64,000 bases of DNA from Gillisia limnaea DSM 15749 (GCF_000243235.1 NZ_JH594606.1:2724572-2788571), one strand, 5' to 3'; positions 8,694 through 19,526 are shown, counted from the first letter of the stretch. A program made the numbers and translations. Notes: generated by a model not told the origin, from the sequence alone.

Positions 8694-9263
8694 TTAAAAT
8701 TTAAGATCTACAGCAAGATCAAAATTGTCGTAGATCGTTTTATCCCCCAAATTATCAAAGAAACTTCCCGATCCATAGCGCACATCATATTTTGACCTAT
8801 CAATGCTTAACATAGTAGAAGCCGAATTTTGTTTCCAGTTAAGATCGAAAGTTACTTTGTTTGTTTTATTCTTGATAGTTAAATCTCCAACAGCTCCATA
8901 AACACCATCTGCTTTTTTAGAAATGCTGGTGATTACAAGTTTAGAAGTTGGATATTTTTCTACCCCGAAGAAATCATCTGATTTTAAATGTCCTTCAAGT
9001 TTCCCTTTACTCTCTCCTGAAAGATCGGTATTGATTAATGAGGTCATATCAATTACGAATTCCCCACCAATTGGATTACCACCTTCAACTATAAAATGTC
9101 CTTGCTTAAGTTGGATAGTTCCTGTATGTGATCCCGTTACTTTTTCACCTTTCCAGGTCACCTTGCTTTCTTTAATGTTGATCTCTTTGTTAAGAGAGGT
9201 AAAGGCCAGGGTTGTTAAAATTACTAACGATGCAGCTGCACCTTTTAAAAATCTGTTTTTCAT
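8694..9263 (-). CDS. YceI family periplasmic protein
   Basis: 189 residues with a Sec signal peptide (MKNRFLKG, then a hydrophobic segment). The YceI lipocalin-like barrel is recognisable: SKVTWKGEKVTGSHTG, the repeated strand pattern with FFGVEKYPTSKL, and DLTIKNKTNKV. Family members bind isoprenoid-type lipids in the periplasm. It lies 21 bases downstream of the nitroreductase and is probably in the MarR operon. Its stop is 8 bases from the trp -33 box. Confidence 0.88.
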   Translation of the reverse strand: MKNRFLKGAAASLVILTTLAFTSLNKEINIKESKVTWKGEKVTGSHTGTIQLKQGHFIVEGGNPIGGEFVIDMTSLINTDLSGESKGKLEGHLKSDDFFGVEKYPTSKLVITSISKKADGVYGAVGDLTIKNKTNKVTFDLNWKQNSASTMLSIDRSKYDVRYGSGSFFDNLGDKTIYDNFDLAVDLKF

Positions 9264-9284
9264 GATAATTTACTTTTAAGTGGT

Positions 9285-9917
9285 TTATAATCTATTAAAT
9301 AATTCTTCTTTGCTTTTTCTTACTTTAACGGCGTGTTGAAGTTGATCTTCCTCGCTTCTGTATCCTATGGTTGCAACTACTGCGGTTGTGAGACCTTTTT
9401 CTTTAAGGCCAAGGATTTCGTCAAATTTATCTGCTTCAAAACCTTCCATTGGGCAGGCATCAATTTTAAAATTTGCTGCAGCAGACAGCAGGTTTCCCAG
9501 CGCTATATACGTTTGATTTGCTGCCCACTGGTTTTTCTCCTCCGGACTAAATTTTAAAACTGTGTTATCCAGCATTTCTTCTAACCCGGCAAGATCCTTT
9601 CTTTTGGTTGTTCTCGTTTTAGCTATATTATCCAGGTAGCCATCTACATAGGATTTATCAATTTCGGCTAAATTGGCAAAGACCAAAAGGTGGGAAGCAT
9701 CTGTAATTTGTGGTTGATCAAATGCTGCAGATTGCAATTTGTTGCGGAGTTCGGCATTTTTGATTACAAAGATTTCATAGGGTTGCAGGCCATATGAGGA
9801 TGCTGAAAGTTGGATGGCTTCCAATAATTCCTCGAGGTCTTCTTCCGAAACCTTTTTAGAAGTGTCGAATATTTTAGTGGCATAACGCCAGTTTAGTGTT
9901 TCAATATAATTTTTCAT
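9285..9917 (-). CDS. NAD(P)H-dependent nitroreductase (NfsB-like)
   Basis: 210 residues. FMN-dependent nitroreductase fold with the N-terminal pattern LNWRYATKIFD and SASSYGLQPYEIFVI, and the C-terminal NFKIDACPMEGFE and GLKEKGLTTAVVATIGYRSE typical of NfsB/FMN oxidoreductases. It likely reduces quinones or nitro compounds with NAD(P)H. It begins 10 bases after the MarR gene, so it is a probable target of that regulator. Confidence 0.88.
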   Translation of the reverse strand: MKNYIETLNWRYATKIFDTSKKVSEEDLEELLEAIQLSASSYGLQPYEIFVIKNAELRNKLQSAAFDQPQITDASHLLVFANLAEIDKSYVDGYLDNIAKTRTTKRKDLAGLEEMLDNTVLKFSPEEKNQWAANQTYIALGNLLSAAANFKIDACPMEGFEADKFDEILGLKEKGLTTAVVATIGYRSEEDQLQHAVKVRKSKEELFNRL

Positions 9918-9927
9918 AGGTGTCTTC

Positions 9928-10380
9928 TTAGTGTCTTAATTGTTGTAGTAAGTCAGTCATTTTTTCCATCTCATCAGGCTGGAGGTTATTAGTGATTGCA
10001 TTTTCAGCATTATCTACCACAGGATCTATTCTTGTTAAAAGATTCATCCCTTGTTGCGTAATACTGATTTCGACCTTACGCCTGTTTTCCTCACAAATTA
10101 TCCTTTCTACAAGTCCTTTAAGAATTAATTTGTCCACTAACCGTGTTGTATTACTCATCTTGCTCACCATGCGTTCCTGTATCGTGCTAAGATTTGCAGG
10201 TTTTCCTTTTTGACCTCTTAATATTCTCAAGACATTAAATTGCGGAATACTAATGTCGAAAGGTTTTAAGGCCTCCCCAATCTGGTCATTTATTTGGTTT
10301 GCTGTATAAAGCAAACTAATAAGCAACCTTCTAGAAGGAGGTAGTTGGCCGGAGGTTTTTATTTGATCTTCAATATTCAT
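9928..10380 (-). CDS. MarR family transcriptional regulator
   Basis: 150 residues with a winged helix: ISIPQFNVLRILRGQKG, a recognition helix around MVSKMSNTTRLVDKL, and the wing RRKVEISITQQG. MarR proteins bind palindromes and are released by small ligands, often phenolics or quinones, or by oxidation. The gene heads an operon with a nitroreductase and a YceI protein, and two palindromes with the same half-site overlap its own promoter, implying autoregulation. Confidence 0.9.
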   Translation of the reverse strand: MNIEDQIKTSGQLPPSRRLLISLLYTANQINDQIGEALKPFDISIPQFNVLRILRGQKGKPANLSTIQERMVSKMSNTTRLVDKLILKGLVERIICEENRRKVEISITQQGMNLLTRIDPVVDNAENAITNNLQPDEMEKMTDLLQQLRH

Positions 10381-10412
10381 TTGTATCTACAACATTTGTA
10401 TGTACAAATATA
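10381..10412 (-). promoter_or_regulatory. MarR operon promoter with two tandem palindromic operators
   Basis: Two copies of TTGTA-N2-TACAA: 10381-10392 (core TC) and 10396-10407 (core TG, arms extending to ATTTGTA/TACAAAT at 10394-10409), centres 15 bases apart. On the minus strand TATATTTG (10405-10412) is the -7 box and overlaps the second palindrome. No clear -33 TTG is seen at the usual spacing. The geometry is that of a repressor covering -10 to the start codon. Confidence 0.72.
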
Positions 10413-10581
10413 AGAGGTTTAATTGATCTAAAATTTAAAGGTTTGTTAAATTTTAGAGCTCCACAGCTTTGGGCAAATTACCCTCTCCAGTAGAATTATT
10501 TCAACGCTGATCTCTAGGAGATTCAGGGAATCGTTTTCCTTTTCTATAATGAGTTTATGCCAAGGTAGATTTTAACTACTT

Positions 10582-10598
10582 TTTGGATTTAATCCAAA
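10582..10598. promoter_or_regulatory. Palindrome upstream of the rhodanese gene
   Basis: TTTGGAT, 3 bases, ATCCAAA: a perfect 7-bp inverted repeat about 60 bases before the rhodanese start. It has no T-run, so it is more likely a protein-binding site than a terminator. No cognate regulator can be named. Confidence 0.35.
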
Positions 10599-10656
10599 GT
10601 TGCTTTGCCTTATATTTACAATTATTAAAAATCATTGAAAATTTTAAAGCCATATT

Positions 10657-10971
10657 ATGAAAAATCTAACTCAGGAACAATGGAAAGAATCTTTGGAAAA
10701 AGATGAAAATGCATATTTACTAGATGTAAGAACAGAAGAAGAATTTATTGAGGGCTATATTCCGGAAGCTACCAATTTGGATATTCACAAAGGGCAGGAA
10801 TTTTTAGATGAGCTTGGGAAGCTGGATAAATCTAAAAACTATTTTGTGTATTGCCGGTCCGGTGCCCGAAGTGCTCAAGCTTGCGCGCTTATGAATCAAC
10901 AAGGAATTGAGAACGCTTATAATTTGATGGGCGGGATAACCGAATGGGAGGGTGAAATAACTCATCAATAG
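10657..10971 (+). CDS. Rhodanese-like domain protein
   Basis: 104 residues, a single rhodanese domain without a signal peptide. The active-site loop is YCRSGARSAQA with the catalytic Cys at about residue 69, and the CH2A-like motif LLDVRTEEEFIEGYIPEATN is present. It could act in sulfur transfer or persulfide handling in the cytoplasm. It stands alone between divergent and parallel neighbours, so context gives no further hint. Confidence 0.9.
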   Translation: MKNLTQEQWKESLEKDENAYLLDVRTEEEFIEGYIPEATNLDIHKGQEFLDELGKLDKSKNYFVYCRSGARSAQACALMNQQGIENAYNLMGGITEWEGEITHQ

Positions 10972-11042
10972 CCGCAGCCCAACTTTAAGTTCTTGAAGTA
11001 TGAATGAAAAAAAAAGCAGGAGAACAATAACTTTCTTACTAT

Positions 11043-11088
11043 GAGAATGTTAAAGTTTGAGTTTATTCAAAACTTTAACATCTCTTTT
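11043..11088 (+). terminator. Probable terminator after the rhodanese gene
   Basis: Inverted repeat GTTAAAGTTT (11049-11058) with AAACTTTAAC (11070-11079), extended by TG/CA and GAGA/TCTC with a one-base bulge, and followed by TTTT. It lies about 75 bases past the rhodanese stop. The T-run is short, so activity is uncertain. Confidence 0.45.
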
Positions 11089-11233
11089 GTAAGGCACAGT
11101 GTCTTTTGGATTGAAAGATATTTCTTACGAAAATTGGACAAGAGCAAATGTTATTAACAACCTGTAAATTTTAATTTGTCGTAATTAAGTTTAGATTTGA
11201 GAAACCATTAACAATTTAACTAAAACTTATTTT

Positions 11234-12496
11234 ATGATGTTAAGATTAAACCTAAAAGTGGGTGCGGCTGCCTTAGTTGCTTCTGCATTTCTTTTCTCCT
11301 GTACTCAGGACGAAAAAACTTCTCAGGAAGAAGCTGCATTTACAGAGCTTGATTCCAATTTTGATTCCCAGGCTATAGATGGCCAGTATATTGTGGTTTA
11401 CCGCGATAGCGCCATTGAAGATGTAGGGGCCAAGTATCCTGACAATTATTCAAAAGCACAGGAGGCTATGGCACAACAAACAAAAAGAATCCTTGCTGAA
11501 GCCTCAATTTCGGATGCTGAAATTGTAAATGTTTACAGTAGAACAGTAAATGGAGCTACCTTAAAATTATCTAAAGCTCAGGTTGAGCAATTAAAAGGTA
11601 AAAAAGAGGTGAAATACATTGAACAAGACAGAATTGTAATGTTCGCTCCCCCATGTGGAACCCCAAAGGGAGGTCCTTGTGAAGATCCAGGAACTCCGGA
11701 TCCTACAGATCCAGGAACCTCGACGCAGGAAACTCCTTATGGTATTTTAAGAGTTAACGGAGCTACAAGTTATACAGGAACAAATGTTGCCTGGATAGTT
11801 GACTCTGGAGTGGATTTGGATCACCCAGATCTAAATGTAGATGCTTCCCGCGGATTTAATGCCTTTACCTCTGGCAAAGATGGTAATTCAACTGATGACG
11901 GGAATGGTCATGGTACTCACGTTGCAGGAACAATCGCTGCCATAAACAATACTATTGGAGTAATAGGAGTTGCTCCTGGAGCAACTGTAATTCCGATTAA
12001 AGTTTTAGATAGTCGTGGGAGTGGGTCATATTCTGGTGTAATTGCAGGTGTAGATCACGTAGGTGCAAATGGAAAAAGTGGCGATGTGGCCAATATGAGT
12101 TTAGGTGGACCTGTTTCCCAGGCTTTGGATGATGCGGTTCTTGCAGCTTCTAACAAAGGTATTAAATTTGCCCTTGCAGCAGGAAACGAAAGTGCTGATG
12201 CCAATAATAGTTCTCCAGCCCGTGTAAATGGTGCTAATATTGTTACTATTTCGGCCATGAATTCAAGCGATAGTTGGGCTAGTTTCTCTAATTACGGGAA
12301 TCCTCCTGTAGATTATGCAGCTCCGGGTGTATCTATAAAGTCTACCTGGAAAGGTGGTGGTTATAACACAATTAGCGGTACTTCAATGGCTTCTCCTCAT
12401 GCGGCCGGTGTTTTATTGCTAGGTGCAGCCAGTACAGACGGAACTGTGAAAAACGATCCCGATGGTAACCCGGATCCTATTATAGTTCATTTGTAA
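11234..12496 (+). CDS. Subtilisin-like serine protease lipoprotein (S8)
   Basis: 420 residues. A lipoprotein signal peptide ends at the lipobox FLFSC (Cys23). Residues about 50-135 form an I9 inhibitor-like propeptide (GQYIVVYRDSA ... YIEQDRIV), followed by a Pro/Asp/Gly-rich linker. The catalytic triad is Asp190 (WIVDSGVDLDHPDL), His226 (GNGHGTHVAGT) and Ser384 (SGTSMASPHAAG), with the oxyanion Asn318 in AAGNES. It is thus an autoprocessed, surface- or periplasm-anchored proteinase K-type protease. There is no type IX C-terminal sorting domain. A possible TAGATTTG -7 box lies at 11192-11199. Confidence 0.92.
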   Translation: MMLRLNLKVGAAALVASAFLFSCTQDEKTSQEEAAFTELDSNFDSQAIDGQYIVVYRDSAIEDVGAKYPDNYSKAQEAMAQQTKRILAEASISDAEIVNVYSRTVNGATLKLSKAQVEQLKGKKEVKYIEQDRIVMFAPPCGTPKGGPCEDPGTPDPTDPGTSTQETPYGILRVNGATSYTGTNVAWIVDSGVDLDHPDLNVDASRGFNAFTSGKDGNSTDDGNGHGTHVAGTIAAINNTIGVIGVAPGATVIPIKVLDSRGSGSYSGVIAGVDHVGANGKSGDVANMSLGGPVSQALDDAVLAASNKGIKFALAAGNESADANNSSPARVNGANIVTISAMNSSDSWASFSNYGNPPVDYAAPGVSIKSTWKGGGYNTISGTSMASPHAAGVLLLGAASTDGTVKNDPDGNPDPIIVHL

Positions 12497-12786
12497 TAAA
12501 ATATTTACAACTTAAAAGGTTGTTTTAAATGTGATTGTAAATTGTTAGTGCTATTTTTTTTGACTCATTTTTGAGATTAAATTTGAAGTAGTTTACTAAT
12601 TCGGAAACTCCGGATTGGTGGCAATTTATCAAGACATTTGAGGCAATCTTTTTTTAATTAAACCAAATCGGATCTATTCGATATAATTTTTTTAAATAAC
12701 AGGCGTTAAAAGCTTAGGAAACACCTTTGATTTATTTTTTAAAATAATATATTTACCCCAGTCATTGAATTGAAACAATTCCATTT

Positions 12787-13509
12787 ATGAATAAAAAACT
12801 GCTATCCCTCTTTGTATGCTTCCTTGCTGTTAATGCTTCTCTACTTCATGCTCAGGAATTTTCTATAGGTTTAAAAGGAGGAATCAATAAAACGTACGGA
12901 GGAGAAATTGTGGGTATAGATTCAGGTCTCCCAACGGAATATACAAGCGAAACATTTACCGCAGATGGAGAAATTGGATTTCATGGGGGAATCTGGACTC
13001 AGGTTAATTTCGGAAAATTCTTTATTAGGCCGGAGATCGTCTATTCTAAGCTTGAATCAAGATTTGATTTTCCTCAGGGGCCTACCTTATATGAGGTAGA
13101 GGAATTGAGTGTTCCCGTTTTGGTTGGGTATAACATTTTTGGACCTCTTGATATTTATGCTGGTCCTGCGTATAAAAATATAATGGATGCAACAATTGAA
13201 AGATTAGAACCTTTGAATGATCCACCACAGGTAGTAGTCCAGAACACCCCTTTTTCTGCACAAATAGGTGCGAAAGTGCAATTTGGAAGTTTCGGACTGG
13301 ATGTTCGTTATGACCGTGCTTTGTCTTCAAAAGAATTTCAGGGACCGGTTGATTTTGTATCCGATAGAGCTAATTTTGATATTCCGGTAATGAACAGAGC
13401 GGTAATAGAAGACGCAAGGCTTGATCAAATAATTGTAAGTTTAACAGTGAAATTATTTGACACCGCAAATAAAGACAGAAGACGAAGAGGCGGAAATTGT
13501 TATTTCTAA
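12787..13509 (+). CDS. Outer-membrane beta-barrel protein (PorT-like)
   Basis: 240 residues with a signal peptide ending near LLHAQE. The body shows the alternating strand pattern of OMP_b-brl_2/PorT-family barrels: FSIGLKGGINKTYG, FFIRPEIVYSK, PLDIYAGPAYKN, FGLDVRYDRALS. It ends with KDRRRRGGNCYF, which is unusual because barrels normally end in an aromatic strand without the RRRRGG stretch. The role is unknown. A similar barrel is at 49,137-49,733. Confidence 0.8.
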   Translation: MNKKLLSLFVCFLAVNASLLHAQEFSIGLKGGINKTYGGEIVGIDSGLPTEYTSETFTADGEIGFHGGIWTQVNFGKFFIRPEIVYSKLESRFDFPQGPTLYEVEELSVPVLVGYNIFGPLDIYAGPAYKNIMDATIERLEPLNDPPQVVVQNTPFSAQIGAKVQFGSFGLDVRYDRALSSKEFQGPVDFVSDRANFDIPVMNRAVIEDARLDQIIVSLTVKLFDTANKDRRRRGGNCYF

Positions 13510-13531
13510 ATTTTAATTATAGTTTAAAACA

Positions 13532-13565
13532 AAGGAGCGATTTTTAATCGCTCCTTGTTTTTTTA
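13532..13565 (+). terminator. Rho-independent terminator after the barrel gene
   Basis: Perfect 11-bp stem AAGGAGCGATT / AATCGCTCCTT with a TTT loop (13543-13545), then G and a run of eight T. It is placed 23 bases past the stop codon. Confidence 0.85.
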
Positions 13566-14041
13566 GCAGTTTTTTCCGGTATCATTTGAACATTTACCTT
13601 CCTTAATAAGCAGGGTAATTTTGCAGTCGTTTAAATTTTGTTTCAACGCTCTGGATCTGTCATATTTGCTGAATATTCCCTTTTTTTACCACCTGGACAA
13701 AAAAATGCTTCTCTTAAATGCTTGGATTTTTCAAATTGATCCAGCAGTAGTCCAGGAATGAGGCTCTCTTTTTTTTAAGTGATTTTATAACCTTCCCATT
13801 TTTGGCGAGTTAGATGCTATCCTTAATATATTTGGAAAATACTTCAGTTTGAATTACATCATCTTTTATGAAGTATAATTTTTCTAAGCGCCTTGGTTTC
13901 CCCCTACCAGCACGTACACCGGACCTCCCTAATTGATTGTATCGGTTTAACGGAGTATGGCAATTCTCGAATGAGCTTCAGCTGGCCCACAATGGATTTG
14001 CATCAATAGATTGATCTACTGTGGTTATGATTTTCGACATT
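13566..14041 (-). pseudogene. Eroded coding remnant between the barrel gene and pepT
   Basis: No intact ORF. On the minus strand an ATG at 14041 opens a 20-codon frame (MSKIITTVDQSIDANPLW...) that stops. Protein-like blocks then continue in other frames: one containing GRSGVRAGRGKPRRLEKL and DDVIQTEVFSKYIKDSI, and another with LIPGLLLDQFEKSKHLRE. Such alternation suggests a gene broken by frameshifts and stops. I cannot name the parent family, and a purely non-coding origin is possible. Confidence 0.35.
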
Positions 14042-15289
14042 TTATCGTTCCTTGTATTTTTCAGAAGTGATCTCTGCAATTTTAACAATTACTGCAACAG
14101 CTTTTTGAATGCTCTCCACAGGAACATATTCGTATCTTCCATGGAAATTATGCCCACCCGCAAAAATATTAGGGCAGGGTAGCCCCATATAACTCAGTTG
14201 AGCCCCATCGGTTCCACCGCGAATAGGTTTAATGATAGGAAGAATATTTAAAGCTTTCATAGCTTTTTCCGCAATATCCACAATGTGCATCACCGGTTCT
14301 ATTTTTTCCCGCATATTGGAATATTGATCTTTTATTTCGATCTTGATTACTTCTCTCTCATATTGAGAATTGATCTCCGAAACAAGATCCCGCATCATGT
14401 CCTTTCTGGCCTCAAAATGCTCTTTATCGTGGTCTCTAATGATGTATTCGAGTTGGGTTTCTTCTACATCGCCCTGTATGTCCGAAAGATGGAAGAAGCC
14501 TTGTCTATCTTCGGTGTGTTCAGGTGTTTCCAGTCTGGGCAATGAATTGATGAAATCCTGTGCAATATATATGCTATTTATCATTTTATCCTTAGCATAC
14601 CCCGGATGAACCATTTTACCTTTCACATAAATTTTTGCAGAAGCCGCATTGAAATTCTCAAACTCCAGTTCCCCAACCTGGCTTCCATCCATGGTATAGG
14701 CCCATTTCGCTCCAAATTTATCTACATCGAATTTATGAGCTCCTCTCCCTATTTCCTCATCAGGTGTAAATCCTACCCTTATTTTACCATGCGGGATATC
14801 CGGATTATTGATGAGATATTCCATCGCCGAGATAATTTCTGTAATTCCTGCTTTATCATCGGCTCCCAGAAGGGTGGTGCCATCTGTTGTGATTAGGGTT
14901 TGTCCTTTGTATTGTAAGAGATCTTCAAAATAATTAGGAGAAAGTACAATGTCCAGTTCTTTGTTAAGTAGAATATCCTTTCCATCATAATTTTCTATTA
15001 TTTGCGGATTTACATCAGTGCCGGAGAAATCTGGCGAAGTATCAAAATGTGAAATAAAACCAATGACAGGAACCTTATGAGCAATATTGGCGGGTAATGT
15101 AGCCATGATATAGGCATTTTCATCAATCTCAACATCCTGCATTCCTATTTGTTTAAGTTCCGAAACCAATTTATTGGCTAGATTCCATTGTTTTTTGGTA
15201 CTGGGAGTTTCAGAAGAATTTGGATCGCTTTGAGTATCGATTTTTATATAGCTAATAAACCGATTTATGAGTACATCCTTAGATATCAT
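14042..15289 (-). CDS. pepT: Peptidase T (tripeptide aminopeptidase)
   Basis: 415 residues, full length for M20B. It removes the N-terminal residue from tripeptides in the cytoplasm using two zinc ions. Zinc and catalytic motifs are present in order: [46 protein letters not shown] and [13 protein letters not shown]. The start at 15289 ([14 protein letters not shown]) fits the family. There is no operon partner. Confidence 0.95.
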   Translation of the reverse strand: MISKDVLINRFISYIKIDTQSDPNSSETPSTKKQWNLANKLVSELKQIGMQDVEIDENAYIMATLPANIAHKVPVIGFISHFDTSPDFSGTDVNPQIIENYDGKDILLNKELDIVLSPNYFEDLLQYKGQTLITTDGTTLLGADDKAGITEIISAMEYLINNPDIPHGKIRVGFTPDEEIGRGAHKFDVDKFGAKWAYTMDGSQVGELEFENFNAASAKIYVKGKMVHPGYAKDKMINSIYIAQDFINSLPRLETPEHTEDRQGFFHLSDIQGDVEETQLEYIIRDHDKEHFEARKDMMRDLVSEINSQYEREVIKIEIKDQYSNMREKIEPVMHIVDIAEKAMKALNILPIIKPIRGGTDGAQLSYMGLPCPNIFAGGHNFHGRYEYVPVESIQKAVAVIVKIAEITSEKYKER

Positions 15290-15425
15290 ATTCTAAATTT
15301 TTTATAGTTAATATTCAAATATTGGTAAAAAAAGGTAAATACCAGCAAATTCTGGGACAATGGAGGTTTTTTTTACATAATTTTAAGTTAACTTTAGCGT
15401 AACTAATTAAAAAAAATGTGAAGTT

Positions 15426-18323
15426 ATGAAGAATTTTTACGTATTTATCTGCCTCCTTTTTTTAGGATGGCATGCTCAGGGACAAATTCAGCAAGTTTCT
15501 GGAACAGTGGTAGATGAACAATCTCAACCCCTTCCCGGGGTATCTGTTGCTATAAAAGGCACCAATCAGGGAACTATAACAGATTTTGATGGGAATTATT
15601 CCCTGGAGGCGAATTTAGGGCAAACCCTTGTTTTTACTTTCGTGGGTTTTGATCCCCGGGAAGTGGTGATTGATCGTGCTGAAATTAACGTAACGTTGGT
15701 TTCCGGAATGGCGCTTAGTGAAGTGGTGCTGGTAGGTTCCAGAAATCGAAACAGGACTGTTGTTGAATCTACAGTTCCCATTGATGTATTAGATATCAAA
15801 GAACTGGCTACAGCAGTACCTCAGGTAAACTTAAACCAGATGCTTAATTATGTAGCACCTTCTTTTACCTCGAACACCCAAACTATATCAGATGGTACAG
15901 ATCATATAGACCCTGCATCCCTAAGAGGTCTTGGCCCAGATCAGGTTCTTGTATTGATCAATGGGAAAAGACGTCACAATTCTTCACTGGTTAATGTGAA
16001 CGGAACTTTTGGAAGAGGAAGCGTGGGAACGGATTTAAATGCCATTCCAGCCGCAGCTATTTCCAGAATTGAGGTATTAAGAGATGGTGCAGCAGCACAG
16101 TATGGATCGGATGCTATTGCCGGGGTAATTAACATCGTGCTTAGACAGGATATCAATGAATTAAATCTAAATGTCACTACAGGTGCCAATTTTACTGAAA
16201 ATGCTAATGATCAAACCGGGGGAATTGATGGAGAAACTGTCAATGTCGCTGCCAGTTATGGAATAGGGTTAGGTGAAAAAGGTGGATTTATTAATTTTTC
16301 AGGAGATTTTGATTTCAGAGAGGATTATAGCAGAATGAATGAATTTGAAGCTCAAATATTCAATGGTTACAACGCTATTGAAAGAGTTGCTGCGGGTGCC
16401 GGTGCGGATATTGCAAGTTTAACAAATGATCAAATTCAGCAATTTGCTCAAAATGTATCTTATTTTTCTCCACAGCTCAAAGAAGATATTAGAAATGCTC
16501 CAGACAGGGCAACCTTACAAACTCTTTTACGATTTGATAACACCAATGATGAAATTGCTGTAAGAGGCCAGGAGAGAAGTGATTACAATATGAGGGTAGG
16601 GCAATCTGCCTTAAGAGGTGGCCGGTTCTTTGCCAATTTGTCCTTGCCTCTGGATGATGATGGAACTGAATTATATGCATTTTCAGGGATGAGCTCCCGT
16701 CGTGGAAATTCCGCAGGTTTCTATCGCCAACCTCACGAATCAAGAGCATACACTCCCATTTATATCAACGGATTTTTACCGGAGATCAATTCCAAGATCA
16801 ACGATAAATCGCTTGCGGCAGGGATTAAAGGAAAAATAGGAGACTGGGATGTTGATTTCAGTAATACCTGGGGTAAAAACGAATTCCTTTATTTAATTAC
16901 GAATACTTCAAATGCTTCGCTGCAACGAGCAAGTCCTACCAATTTTGATGCCGGTGGCTTCTCTTTTGCCCAAAACACAACCAATCTAGATGTATCTCAA
17001 TTTTATGATGAAGTTTTTGCAGGTTTGAATGTGGCCTTTGGTGCCGAATACAGATTTGAGAATTACCAGATTGAAGCGGGAGAAAGAGCTTCTTATGAAC
17101 AGTATACTCAGGGAGGTGACCCTATTATCCGGGCAGATCAAGTGGCCGCTCAGGATTTCTTTGGAAGAGGAAGACCTGGTGGGTCTCAAGTGTTTCCGGG
17201 TTTTAGTCCAGCCAATGAGCTATCAAGAGAAAGAAGCAGTATTGCCGGCTATTTTGACCTGGAAGCTGATGTTACTGAAAGATTTTTACTAACGTTTGCG
17301 ACCCGATTTGAAAATTATTCGGATTTTGGATCTACTATCAATTTTAAGGTATCATCACGGTTTAAACTTACAGATAACGTAAATCTTAGGGGAGCTGCTA
17401 ATACAGGGTTTAGAGCGCCATCTTTACATCAGTTAAACTTCAATTCTACGTCCACAATTTTCGGAAATAATGGTCAACCACAGGAAGTTGGAACTTTTTC
17501 CAATGATAGTCGTGCAGCACAGCTTCTGGGAATTCCCCAACTAAAAGAGGAGACATCAAAAAGTTTAAGTGTTGGATTTACTGCTCAAATTCCAGATGCA
17601 AACCTCTCCTTAACAGTAGATGGTTATTTTGTAGCCATTGATGACAGGATAGTATATACGGGACAATTTAGAGGACCGGGTACCGGAACAGAACTAGATA
17701 ACCTTTTGCGACAGGCTAATGCTACAGCTGCATCTTTCTTTTCTAATGCCATAGATACAGAATCTAAAGGTTTGGATATGGTACTTACTCACAGCGCGAT
17801 CTTTGGAAACAATGTGCGGTTAAAATCTGATCTTGCGGCCACCTTATCAAAAACCAAAAAGGTAGGTGATATTAAAGCATCTCCAGAATTGGAAAGGGCG
17901 GGATTGGTAGATACCTATTTTCCTGAAGACAGTCGGGTTTATTTAGAAGAAGCCGTACCACGAACAAAAGTCAATTTATCTAATAGTTTAACTTTAAATA
18001 AATTCAACGTCTTTTTGAGAAACGTGTATTTTGGAGAGGTAACAGAAGCCAGCAATATAATAGCCAATCAGCAGGTTTTTAGTTCTAAAGTGGTAACCGA
18101 TCTATCTTTAGGCTACAAAGCTACCGAGGCTTTAACTTTAACAATAGGAGCAAATAATATATTTGATATATATCCAGATAGAGCCGCTCAGGATTTACAG
18201 CCTAATGAGCCAGGGAATCAAAATAACCGAAGTGATGGAAGGTTTGATTGGTCTCGTAGAGCACAGCAGTTTGGAATTGGAGGAAGATTCTTATTTGCAA
18301 GGGTTAGTTTTACACTGAAATAA
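15426..18323 (+). CDS. TonB-dependent receptor with CarboxypepD-reg-like N-domain
   Basis: 965 residues. A signal peptide (ending near WHAQGQ) is followed by a carboxypeptidase-regulatory-like domain ([19 protein letters not shown] ... FVGFDPREV). A plug domain contains [27 protein letters not shown] and [20 protein letters not shown], then a 22-strand barrel with a C-terminal [11 protein letters not shown]. The plug resembles receptors for siderophore- or vitamin-type ligands rather than SusC, and there is no SusD neighbour. The substrate is unknown. A UUCG terminator follows. Confidence 0.9.
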   Translation: MKNFYVFICLLFLGWHAQGQIQQVSGTVVDEQSQPLPGVSVAIKGTNQGTITDFDGNYSLEANLGQTLVFTFVGFDPREVVIDRAEINVTLVSGMALSEVVLVGSRNRNRTVVESTVPIDVLDIKELATAVPQVNLNQMLNYVAPSFTSNTQTISDGTDHIDPASLRGLGPDQVLVLINGKRRHNSSLVNVNGTFGRGSVGTDLNAIPAAAISRIEVLRDGAAAQYGSDAIAGVINIVLRQDINELNLNVTTGANFTENANDQTGGIDGETVNVAASYGIGLGEKGGFINFSGDFDFREDYSRMNEFEAQIFNGYNAIERVAAGAGADIASLTNDQIQQFAQNVSYFSPQLKEDIRNAPDRATLQTLLRFDNTNDEIAVRGQERSDYNMRVGQSALRGGRFFANLSLPLDDDGTELYAFSGMSSRRGNSAGFYRQPHESRAYTPIYINGFLPEINSKINDKSLAAGIKGKIGDWDVDFSNTWGKNEFLYLITNTSNASLQRASPTNFDAGGFSFAQNTTNLDVSQFYDEVFAGLNVAFGAEYRFENYQIEAGERASYEQYTQGGDPIIRADQVAAQDFFGRGRPGGSQVFPGFSPANELSRERSSIAGYFDLEADVTERFLLTFATRFENYSDFGSTINFKVSSRFKLTDNVNLRGAANTGFRAPSLHQLNFNSTSTIFGNNGQPQEVGTFSNDSRAAQLLGIPQLKEETSKSLSVGFTAQIPDANLSLTVDGYFVAIDDRIVYTGQFRGPGTGTELDNLLRQANATAASFFSNAIDTESKGLDMVLTHSAIFGNNVRLKSDLAATLSKTKKVGDIKASPELERAGLVDTYFPEDSRVYLEEAVPRTKVNLSNSLTLNKFNVFLRNVYFGEVTEASNIIANQQVFSSKVVTDLSLGYKATEALTLTIGANNIFDIYPDRAAQDLQPNEPGNQNNRSDGRFDWSRRAQQFGIGGRFLFARVSFTLK

Positions 18324-18340
18324 TAAAAATAATGATCTCT

Positions 18341-18372
18341 AAAAAGGGCAGTCTTCGGACTGCTTTTTTTTT
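18341..18372 (+). terminator. Terminator with TTCG tetraloop
   Basis: GCAGTC - TTCG - GACTGC (18348-18363) followed by nine T. The extra-stable UUCG loop and the T-run make it a confident intrinsic terminator for the TonB receptor gene. Confidence 0.9.
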
Positions 18373-18425
18373 GCCTATTTAATTGAATCTATAGGTTTAA
18401 AAGAATCGCATTCCCCAAATTAATC

Positions 18426-18433
18426 TATTTTTG
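18426..18433 (+). promoter_or_regulatory. -7 box upstream of pyrD
   Basis: TATTTTTG, matching TAnnTTTG, 16 bases before the ATG of pyrD. No -33 TTG at the right distance. Confidence 0.45.
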
Positions 18434-18449
18434 TAGAAATTCAGGTTAT

Positions 18450-19472
18450 ATGTATAAATCTTTAATCAGGCCCTTATTCTTTAAATTTGATCCCGAACAA
18501 ATTCATTATTTCACCTTCGATCTTTTAAGAAATCTTTTTAAAATCCCAGGCCTTTCCTGGTTGATAAAAAAGCAATTTCATATTGAAGACCGGCGGCTTG
18601 AACGAGAAGTTTTCGGTTTAAAATTTAAAAATCCCGTAGGCCTGGCTGCTGGATTTGATAAGGATGCTAAACTTTATAAGGAACTGGATCAATTAGGATT
18701 TGGATTTGTGGAAATTGGGACCGTTACCCCAAAGCCACAACCCGGAAATGAAAAGAAAAGATTGTTCCGATTAAAGGAAGACGAAGCAATTATCAACCGG
18801 ATGGGTTTCAATAATGAAGGAGTAGAAGCAGCTGTTGCAAGGCTTCGATTCAATAAAAATGTATTGATAGGTGGGAACATCGGGAAAAATAAGATCACGC
18901 CCAATGAGGAAGCGGTAAACGACTATCTCATCTGTTTCAATGCCTTATTTGAATTTGTAGATTATTTTGTGGTAAATGTGAGCTCCCCAAATACCCCTAA
19001 TTTGAGAGAACTTCAGGATAAAAAACCCCTCACAGATCTTTTAAATACCCTTCAAAGTAGAAATATGCAGATGAAAGTTCAGAAGCCAATTCTGCTTAAA
19101 ATTGCACCCGATCTTAGCGATTCCCAACTGCTCGATATCATTGATATCATTAAGGAAACAGGTATTGCTGGGGTAATCGCCACAAATACTACTATTTCCA
19201 GAGAAGGGTTGAAGTCTGATAACCAAAATGAAATAGGCGGACTAAGCGGTAAACCTTTAAAAAACCGTTCTACGGAAGTGATCAAATTCCTTTCAGAAAA
19301 AAGCGATAAAGCCTTTCCTATTATTGGGGTAGGAGGGATACATTCGGCTGAAGATGCCTTGGAGAAACTAAATGCTGGCGCAAGTCTCGTCCAGCTATAT
19401 ACCGGTTTTATTTATGAAGGACCTGGTTTGATAAAGGAAATCAATAAAAAGATCCTGGAGCAAAAGAAATAA
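18450..19472 (+). CDS. pyrD: Dihydroorotate dehydrogenase (quinone), class 2
   Basis: 340 residues. Fourth step of pyrimidine synthesis, dihydroorotate to orotate with electrons passed to menaquinone. The N-terminal extension ([26 protein letters not shown]) is the membrane-associating helical domain of class 2 enzymes. The FMN barrel follows with [22 protein letters not shown] and the active-site Ser region [12 protein letters not shown]. The full length suggests peripheral attachment to the inner membrane. Confidence 0.95.
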   Translation: MYKSLIRPLFFKFDPEQIHYFTFDLLRNLFKIPGLSWLIKKQFHIEDRRLEREVFGLKFKNPVGLAAGFDKDAKLYKELDQLGFGFVEIGTVTPKPQPGNEKKRLFRLKEDEAIINRMGFNNEGVEAAVARLRFNKNVLIGGNIGKNKITPNEEAVNDYLICFNALFEFVDYFVVNVSSPNTPNLRELQDKKPLTDLLNTLQSRNMQMKVQKPILLKIAPDLSDSQLLDIIDIIKETGIAGVIATNTTISREGLKSDNQNEIGGLSGKPLKNRSTEVIKFLSEKSDKAFPIIGVGGIHSAEDALEKLNAGASLVQLYTGFIYEGPGLIKEINKKILEQKK

Positions 19473-19526
19473 ATCAGAACCAAATATCAAACATTTGATC
19501 ATGCTTCAATCCAAATCATCGCCTGA

